DNA from: a virus | Length of the DNA: 64,000 nt | Direction: 5' to 3' (one strand) | IMG/VR virus record: IMGVR_UViG_3300032334_001433 | Location: 62,001 to 126,000 of that record | Shown: piece by piece, positions 58,626-64,000 of the stretch | Layout: each line of letters opens with the position of its first letter | How positions within the stretch are numbered: position 1 is the stretch's first letter | Program-made: the position numbers and the translations under genes | The notes under the pieces: generated by a model | Database searches by the model: none | What the model was told of the DNA's origin: nothing | The model's input: only the letters and a program-made list of their open reading frames with translations

Positions 58626-59691
58626 AATTTTTATTGTAGATTTAGAATCGGTAGATACGCGATACACAGGACAATGGAAACGATATGTACCCAAATTACT
58701 TAAAAAGGAATGTCATGACATCGAAGTTATATGTGGGCCTGCTGATATTCCTAGTGCCACTACTCCTGGCGCCTTTCTTAATTTTGGTGGCACTAATATC
58801 TATAAGTCTGCACAAGTTGAGCAAATGGGCCGTTTATTTGTTAGTGGATCCGTTAATGCTAATGATCATTTTTTATTTACTGACGCTTGGCATCCTGGCA
58901 TTATTAACTTAAAATATATGAGTGAATTGTTGCAGATCCCTGTAACGATTCACGCACTATGGCATGCCGGCAGTTATGACCCTCAAGATTTTTTAGGTCG
59001 CCTTATCGGAGATGCTCAGTGGGTTAGACACGCCGAGCAAAGTTTCTTTCACGCTATTGACCATAACTATTTTGCTACAAATTTTCATATTGATTTGTTT
59101 GCTGATACATTTAGCGAAACAGTAGATGATGAGTGGAAATTAACTATGATTGAGCAAGGTAAGATTGTTCGTTCAGGTTGGCCAATGGAATATATGGTTG
59201 ATACATTAGATAATTATAATACTACAAAACAAGATATTATTTTATTCCCGCATCGTATTGCTCCTGAGAAACAAGTTGAAATTTTTAGAGATCTTGCAAA
59301 GCAATTGCCTCAATATGAATTTATTGTTTGTCAAGATAAACAATTGACTAAACATGAATATCATGAGTTATTGGGTAGAGCTAAAATTGTGTTCAGTGCT
59401 AACTTGCAGGAAACACTAGGCATTAGTTGCTACGAAGGCGCATTAGTTGATGCTATTCCTATGGTGCCAAATCGTTTGTCTTATAGTGAAATGTATAATG
59501 ATATATTCAAATATCCAAGTGAGTGGACAGAATCATTTGAAGCATACGAATTACATCGACAAGATTTATGCTACAAAATTATTCAATACATGAATAATCA
59601 CGATCAATATAAGTATCAAGTTCGTAAACAAGCATCAGACTTAACGGAAAAATTCTTTTCTGCTAATGTATTGACATCAATGTTTAAGTAA
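58618..59691 (+). CDS. GT-B-like glycosyltransferase
   Basis: 357 aa. Start MSKIFIVDLESVDTRYTGQWK; C-terminal half with DIILFPHRIAPEKQVEIFRDLAKQLPQYEFIVCQDK and GRAKIVFSANLQETLGISCYEGALVDAIPMVPNRLSY. The E-T-L-G-I-S-x-x-E motif is the GT4-type sugar-nucleotide site. The N-terminal half is unusual (GGTNIYKSAQVEQ, HALWHAGSYDPQDF). Second glycosyltransferase in the cluster and immediately upstream of the queD promoter. May glycosylate phage DNA; target unknown. Confidence 0.78.
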   Translation: MSKIFIVDLESVDTRYTGQWKRYVPKLLKKECHDIEVICGPADIPSATTPGAFLNFGGTNIYKSAQVEQMGRLFVSGSVNANDHFLFTDAWHPGIINLKYMSELLQIPVTIHALWHAGSYDPQDFLGRLIGDAQWVRHAEQSFFHAIDHNYFATNFHIDLFADTFSETVDDEWKLTMIEQGKIVRSGWPMEYMVDTLDNYNTTKQDIILFPHRIAPEKQVEIFRDLAKQLPQYEFIVCQDKQLTKHEYHELLGRAKIVFSANLQETLGISCYEGALVDAIPMVPNRLSYSEMYNDIFKYPSEWTESFEAYELHRQDLCYKIIQYMNNHDQYKYQVRKQASDLTEKFFSANVLTSMFK

Positions 59692-59699
59692 TATATAAT
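59671..59699 (+). promoter_or_regulatory. Consensus sigma70-type promoter for queD
   Basis: TTGACA 59671-59676 and TATAAT 59694-59699, both exact, 17-base spacer, overlapping the end of the glycosyltransferase gene. Predicted start near 59706, giving a structured leader of about 70 bases. A TATAAATT at 59735-59742 resembles a late element but is imperfect. Confidence 0.9.
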
Positions 59700-59705
59700 A
59701 CATCA

Positions 59706-59774
59706 CATAGCGGTCTATCGGCATCGTCCCGCTTTATAAATTCCGCCGCCTATGATTAACATAGGAGAATAACC
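59706..59774 (+). promoter_or_regulatory. queD leader with competing hairpins (candidate translational switch)
   Basis: CCTATG 59749-59754 and CATAGG 59760-59765 form a perfect 6-bp hairpin with a 5-base loop that covers the AGGAG ribosome site (59763-59767). The 5' segment CATAGCGG 59706-59713 can instead pair with CCGCCTATG 59746-59754 (one bulge), freeing the ribosome site. AGCGG 59709-59713 can alternatively pair with CCGCT 59729-59733, which would allow the sequestering hairpin. This three-state layout is typical of translational riboswitches. It does not match the preQ1-I consensus by eye. Confidence 0.55.
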
Positions 59775-60248
59775 ATGGCAAAATACATTTCTACAAAAAC
59801 TTATAACCAGATTGGTCCCGTAGCATATAGACAATGGCGTGCAGATAGTCATTGTAATTTGATTCACGGATATGCACTCTCATTCCATTTAGAATTTGAA
59901 TGTGATACATTAGATGCTCGCAATTGGTGCATGGACTTCGGTGGATTAAAACCTCTTAAAGGTCTACTTGAGGATTGGTTTGACCACACATTATTAGTTG
60001 CTCAAGATGATCCAATGCGAGAGCATCTATTACATCTAGGCACATTAAAATTAGCAAAGATTACAGAAGTTGAAAAGACTGGATGTGAAGGTATTGCTGA
60101 TTTTCTTTATGAATATATTAACACAATTTTCTTACCCAACTATGGCGAAAAAGATCGTGTTTGGTGTTGCAAAGTACAAGTACGAGAAACAGATGCTAAC
60201 ATGGCAATGCGTGTTGGACATAGAGAAGATAACGAATTTAAAGATTGA
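59775..60248 (+). CDS. queD: 6-carboxytetrahydropterin synthase QueD, phage type
   Basis: 157 aa. Converts dihydroneopterin triphosphate to the QueE substrate. Landmarks: ADSHCNLIHGYALSFHLEFE, with catalytic Cys27 and His26/His31; MDFGGLKPLKGLLEDWFDHTLL with Asp70-His71; RETD with Glu138. The usual HGH zinc pair is HGY (Y33), so one canonical zinc ligand is replaced. Start ATG follows ATAGGAGAATAACC. It ends 3 bases before gp47. Confidence 0.85.
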   Translation: MAKYISTKTYNQIGPVAYRQWRADSHCNLIHGYALSFHLEFECDTLDARNWCMDFGGLKPLKGLLEDWFDHTLLVAQDDPMREHLLHLGTLKLAKITEVEKTGCEGIADFLYEYINTIFLPNYGEKDRVWCCKVQVRETDANMAMRVGHREDNEFKD

Positions 60249-60250
60249 AT

Positions 60251-61306
60251 ATGAAGATTTGTTTGTTGGGAGATACACACTTTGGAGTTAGAAATGACTC
60301 CAAAGCATTTCATGCGTATTATGAAAAATTCTATACCAATGTACTATTCCCATATCTAAAAGATAACAAGATTGATACTGTTATTCAATTGGGCGATCTA
60401 TTTGATCGAAGGAAGTATATTAATTTTAATTCGCTTGCAGAGTCAAGACGTTATTTCTTTGATCCAATGGAAGCGAATGGAATTAAATTAATTACATTAG
60501 TTGGCAATCATGATATATTCTGGAAAGAAACTCTTAGTGTAAATTCTCCAGATTTATTGTTACGAGATTATGGTAACATTACTATTTTCCAAGAGCCAGG
60601 CCAAATGCAATTTGATGGTGTTCAATTTGATATTATTCCTTGGATTTGTAAAGACAACGAAACACAAATTGCAGCATTCATGGATGCAAGCACCTCTGAT
60701 TATTGTATCGGACATTTTGAAATTTCCGGATTTCAAATGATGAAAGGTATTGATAACCATGAAGGATTTGATCGTAGTTATTTTAAACAATATAAACACG
60801 TATTAAGTGGGCATTTTCATACTAAATCTAGTGAAGGAAATATCTCATATCTTGGCACTCCTTATGAATTAACATGGAATGATGAAAGCGATCCAAAAGG
60901 ATTTTTCATCTTTGATACTGAAGATCATTCTTTAGAGTTTATACAAAATCCATATACTATTTTTACAAAGTATTATTATAACGACGAAACAATGGATCCT
61001 GATGGTATTGATACTGCATCTTTTGAATCTCAACATATAAAAATTGTTGTCGTTAAAAAAAGAGACTTCCATAAGTTTGATAAATTTATAGAACGTATCT
61101 ACAGACGAGACCCTCTTGAAGTTAAGATTATTGAAGACTTTTCTGAGTTTGAATCTGAGGCATTAGATGATGCTATTGATTTAGAAGATACTATGACATT
61201 GCTTACAGGGTATGTTGATAGTATTGAAACAGACGCAGACAAAGAACGATTGAAGACACTGCTTAAGACATTATATGTCGAAGCACAACACTACGACGAA
61301 GCATGA
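60251..61306 (+). CDS. gp47: Recombination nuclease subunit gp47 (Mre11/SbcD)
   Basis: 352 aa from ATG 60251 (T4 339); an in-frame TTG at 60245 is less likely. Metallophosphoesterase motifs: GDTHFG, QLGDLFDRR, VGNHD, and GHFH with flanking strand. Forms the gp46/47 complex that resects ends and degrades host DNA. Overlaps gp46 by 4 bases. Confidence 0.95.
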   Translation: MKICLLGDTHFGVRNDSKAFHAYYEKFYTNVLFPYLKDNKIDTVIQLGDLFDRRKYINFNSLAESRRYFFDPMEANGIKLITLVGNHDIFWKETLSVNSPDLLLRDYGNITIFQEPGQMQFDGVQFDIIPWICKDNETQIAAFMDASTSDYCIGHFEISGFQMMKGIDNHEGFDRSYFKQYKHVLSGHFHTKSSEGNISYLGTPYELTWNDESDPKGFFIFDTEDHSLEFIQNPYTIFTKYYYNDETMDPDGIDTASFESQHIKIVVVKKRDFHKFDKFIERIYRRDPLEVKIIEDFSEFESEALDDAIDLEDTMTLLTGYVDSIETDADKERLKTLLKTLYVEAQHYDEA

Positions 61307-63021
61307 GTATAAGATTTACAAAAATACGATGGAAAAATTTCTTATCAACCGGCGGACAATTTACAGAAATAAATTTTGAAGCATCTCCTTCTACTTTAAT
61401 TGTTGGTGAGAATGGTGCTGGTAAAAGTACAATTCTTGATGCTATTTGTTTTGGTCTTTTTAATAAACCATTCCGCAGTATTAATAAACCGCAATTAATG
61501 AATACTATCAACGGCAAGAATCTTGTTGTTGAGGTTGAATTTTCTATTGGCAAAAAGGATTACCGAATAGTTCGGGGCATGAAACCGAATGTATTTGAAA
61601 TCTATTGCGATGGTACGATTCTAAATCAGGATGCAGCATCAAGAGATTATCAGAAATACTTAGAAGAAAGTATTTTAAAATTAAATTATAAATCTTTTAC
61701 TCAGATTGTAATTTTGGGATCTGCATCATTTACGCCCTTTATGCAATTGTCTTTAGGGTATAGAAGAGAAATTATTGAGGATATTCTTGATATCCAAATT
61801 TTCTCTGTTATGAATACTGTATTAAAGGATAAGATCAATTCTTTAAAAGATTCAATTAAAGATTTAGATGGCAAGATTGAAATAGGAAAGCACAAAGTAA
61901 AAGTCCAACAAGGATACATTCTTCAATTGGAAGAAGATAAAAAGAAACGTGAAAACGATGTCCAAACTAAAATTGACGAATCTAATTTAGAAATTGCATC
62001 GTTATCTAAACAATTGGAAGAGCTACAAGATGTATATGCTGTTCATGAACTAAGTATTTCTGATTCCGACGAACAAACAAAAAAGAAAACAGAATTAAAT
62101 ACCCTGTATAAAAATCTTACTGATAGAATTAAAAAAGCTAAAAACGAAATTAATTTCTACGAAGAACATGATAATTGCCCAACCTGTAATCAAAATATTT
62201 CTGATGATTTAAAGACGCAAACTGTCGAGAAGCATACTCATAAGATTGAGGAAGTTACATCTGCATTAGATCAGATCAATACAAAAATTACAGAAGTAGA
62301 AACTCGTCTTACTGAAATTGAAGATATTAAAAAGGCAATGTCTGAGGTTCAAGTATCAATTTTAAGAGTAAACAATTCAATGATTGCTTCTCAGAATTAT
62401 ATTAAAAAGTTGATGGCGGACTTGGAACAAAAGGATGATACTTTAACATCATTAACTAATGAAAAGTTAAATCTAAAGTCAATGGCTAAGGATATCGTTG
62501 ATTTAGTTTCTGATAGGTCAAAAATCAATGAGGATAAATTTTATCATGAAGCAGCGGGGTCTTTATTAAAAGACACCGGCATTAAAACTAAGATCATTCG
62601 ACAATATCTTCCAGTAATAAATAAGTTGGTAAATAAGTACTTGACGGCAATGGATTTCTTTGTCCACTTTGAACTAGATGAATCGTTTAATGAAACAATT
62701 AAATCTAGACATAGAGATGAATTTAGTTATGCATCTTTTAGTGAAGGTGAAAAGCAAAGAATTGATTTGGCGTTATTATTTACATGGCGAACAATTGCAA
62801 AGATGAAGAATAGCGCAAGTACTAATCTATTACTATTAGATGAAGTATTTGATTCCTCATTAGATGCAAATGGCACAGATTATGTTATGAATTTGTTGAA
62901 TACAATAAGTGATGATACAAATGTGTTTGTAATATCGCACAAAGGCGATCAATTAATTGATAAATTTAAATCAGTAATTAAATTTCAAAAGTATCAAAAT
63001 TTTAGTAGAATAGTAGTATGA
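61303..63021 (+). CDS. gp46: Recombination nuclease ATPase gp46 (Rad50/SbcC)
   Basis: 572 aa (T4 560). Walker A VGENGAGKST near residue 34, zinc-hook CPTC (NCPTCNQ) in the middle of long coiled coils, ABC signature SFSEGEKQRIDLAL and Walker B LLLLDEVFDSSLD. Partner of gp47. Stop overlaps the deformylase start (ATGA). Confidence 0.95.
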   Translation: MSIRFTKIRWKNFLSTGGQFTEINFEASPSTLIVGENGAGKSTILDAICFGLFNKPFRSINKPQLMNTINGKNLVVEVEFSIGKKDYRIVRGMKPNVFEIYCDGTILNQDAASRDYQKYLEESILKLNYKSFTQIVILGSASFTPFMQLSLGYRREIIEDILDIQIFSVMNTVLKDKINSLKDSIKDLDGKIEIGKHKVKVQQGYILQLEEDKKKRENDVQTKIDESNLEIASLSKQLEELQDVYAVHELSISDSDEQTKKKTELNTLYKNLTDRIKKAKNEINFYEEHDNCPTCNQNISDDLKTQTVEKHTHKIEEVTSALDQINTKITEVETRLTEIEDIKKAMSEVQVSILRVNNSMIASQNYIKKLMADLEQKDDTLTSLTNEKLNLKSMAKDIVDLVSDRSKINEDKFYHEAAGSLLKDTGIKTKIIRQYLPVINKLVNKYLTAMDFFVHFELDESFNETIKSRHRDEFSYASFSEGEKQRIDLALLFTWRTIAKMKNSASTNLLLLDEVFDSSLDANGTDYVMNLLNTISDDTNVFVISHKGDQLIDKFKSVIKFQKYQNFSRIVV

Positions 63022-63593
63022 TTATATTAAGAAAAGACAAATTAACTTTAGTTGAACCTACTGCGGAGGTTATGACAAAAACTCCAAATCTTTTTGATTT
63101 TAAGAAGGATGGCAAAAGTGCTACTAATGTTTCAAATGTTCTATTTGAAAGAATGAAACAATTGGGAGGCGTTGGTCTAAGTGCTAACCAAGTAGGACTT
63201 GATATGCGAGTATTTGTAATGGGTTTAGGTGATACAAAAATTGCAATATTCAATCCAGAAATTGTTGAATATAATGTTAAAGAAGAAAATTATAACGAAG
63301 GCTGTTTATCATATCCAGGTATAATGCTAAATATTAAACGCCCAACAACCGTTAAAGTTAAATATCAAAATGAAAAAGGCGAAGTTGTTGAGAATGAATT
63401 CAAAGGACTAACAGCTAGAATTTTCCAACATGAATTTGATCATATGAATGGAACAGACTTTACACATCGAGTTTCTAAATTTAAATTAGATTTTGCAAAA
63501 AAGAAATTTGAAAATAAACGTAAAAAGATAATTAAAAAATACGCAGTTAAAACAATGGTAGAGGCACTAAATGAGCACAAAGATTCCAACTGA
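63018..63593 (+). CDS. def: Peptide deformylase
   Basis: 191 aa. Removes formyl groups from new proteins. Motif 1 GVGLSANQVG (Q58), motif 2 EGCLS (C96) and motif 3 QHEFDH (H138, E139, H142) are intact, so metal binding and catalysis are expected. A basic C-terminal extension (KKKFENKRKKIIKKY) adds about 25 residues. Deformylase is a known marine phage auxiliary gene. The last 23 bases overlap the next gene. Confidence 0.95.
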   Translation: MIILRKDKLTLVEPTAEVMTKTPNLFDFKKDGKSATNVSNVLFERMKQLGGVGLSANQVGLDMRVFVMGLGDTKIAIFNPEIVEYNVKEENYNEGCLSYPGIMLNIKRPTTVKVKYQNEKGEVVENEFKGLTARIFQHEFDHMNGTDFTHRVSKFKLDFAKKKFENKRKKIIKKYAVKTMVEALNEHKDSN

Positions 63594-63975
63594 ATATACT
63601 GAAATATTTGATTTTGGGTTTACTGCTGTAGATTCGGAAGAATCCATAGTTGAAAAACCTGTACAAGTAGCTGCTCCTGTTGTAGATACCTCGGGTATTG
63701 AAAATAAAATTGCGGCACTTTTAAATAAGGTTGATAATTTGGAAGAACTTGTAAAAGCTGGTTCTGGTGCAAATTTTGATACCGATGCATATCGACAATT
63801 AATTGAAAAAGATGTTGCTGAAAAATTAAGCAAAGTTGAAGCCTTAATCATGCCCCTTTTGGCAAATCTTTTGAAGAATCCCGATAAAGATTTTATCAAA
63901 TGGCCGAACAGAAAACCCATTATAGAAGCTCAAATATCTAAAATTTTGGCTATCACACGTCCGCCCGCGGCGTAA
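63571..63975 (+). CDS. Conserved phage protein of unknown function
   Basis: 134 aa. Start YTEIFDFGFTAVDSEES, a helical coiled region (GIENKIAALLNKVDNLEELV), then LIMPLLANLLKNPDKDFIKWPNRKPIIEAQISKILAITR. The closing NPDKxYIxWPNR block is common to a family found in cyanophages. Function unknown. Confidence 0.75.
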   Translation: MSTKIPTEYTEIFDFGFTAVDSEESIVEKPVQVAAPVVDTSGIENKIAALLNKVDNLEELVKAGSGANFDTDAYRQLIEKDVAEKLSKVEALIMPLLANLLKNPDKDFIKWPNRKPIIEAQISKILAITRPPAA

Positions 63976-64000
63976 AAAGTGCTTGACTTCTTTACTAAAA

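Noticed and set aside
59706-59774. preQ1 class I riboswitch
   Set aside because: The short C-rich loop and A-rich tail consensus are not matched by eye. The leader is reported as a candidate of unknown class.
63983-64000. Promoter at the right edge (TTGACT)
   Set aside because: Only the -35-like half is inside the window, so spacing and -10 cannot be judged.
1-64000. CRISPR arrays, insertion sequences, integrase or attachment sites
   Set aside because: No spaced direct-repeat array, transposase or integrase motif was seen. Repeats are confined to the tail fibre and short hairpins.

Overview
This window is about 64 kb of a T4-like myovirus genome, visibly AT-rich. Gene content and protein style match the marine branch (T4-like cyanophages, pelagimyophages and the related methylophages) rather than enteric T4. 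The host is probably a streamlined marine heterotroph, most likely alphaproteobacterial (SAR11-like) or a methylotroph such as OM43. Three things point that way: no photosynthesis gene is present, the phage carries a circularly permuted two-piece tmRNA of the kind typical of alphaproteobacteria, and its heme oxygenase and bilin reductase form the type of cassette known from uncultured non-cyanobacterial ocean phages. No genome end is visible. The left edge cuts DNA ligase and the right edge stops within a promoter-like sequence.

Layout. 1-4.4 kb: DNA ligase (partial), small conserved genes, PhoH, a GH19 endolysin and a PD-(D/E)XK nuclease. 4.4-6.5 kb: exported proteins around the permuted tmRNA gene, a small outer-membrane barrel, a SleB-like hydrolase and a membrane protein. 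6.5-10.1 kb: a tight operon of heme oxygenase, bilin reductase, late-transcription co-activator gp33, helicase loader gp59, two small genes and gp32. 10.2-14.8 kb, minus strand: gp4, a structural protein, a tail-tube-fold protein, gp26 with a probable -1 frameshift into a gp51-like domain, a holin and a low-complexity protein. 14.8-35.9 kb: baseplate and tail (gp48, gp53, hub, gp5-like spike with an M15 peptidase, gp25, gp6, wedge proteins, gp8, large structural proteins, a repeat-rich tail fibre and its accessory proteins). 35.9-48.9 kb: neck, terminase, tail and head genes 13-23. 49-53.4 kb: a tube-fold protein, a glycosyltransferase, UvsY, UvsW, an Sm-like protein and the late sigma factor gp55. 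53.4-60.2 kb: a 7-deazaguanine cluster (QueE, FolE, exonuclease, glycosyltransferase, DpdA-like transglycosylase, unknown, second glycosyltransferase, QueD). 60.2-64 kb: gp47, gp46, peptide deformylase and a conserved small protein.

Regulation can be read directly. Six exact TTGACA/TATAAT promoters (17-18 bp spacers), several inside upstream coding regions, precede the exported protein/tmRNA region, gp32, the Sm-like/gp55 pair, queE, dpdA and queD. TATAAATA late promoters, the type used by gp55/gp33, precede gp4 (minus strand), gp48, gp25, gp18, gp22 and the gene after gp23. The queD leader can form an RBS-sequestering hairpin that competes with an upstream segment, like a translational switch.

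Most noteworthy: (1) a phage two-piece tmRNA with a clear ANDELFALAA tag and the alanine-type G3-U70 pair; (2) a heme oxygenase plus ferredoxin-dependent bilin reductase cassette; (3) a likely programmed frameshift at the end of gp26; (4) a 7-deazaguanine DNA-modification cluster interleaved with two glycosyltransferases; (5) the switch-like queD leader. From memory, relatives of (1), (2) and parts of (4) have been reported in marine phages. Items (3), (5) and the glycosyltransferase link look less explored.
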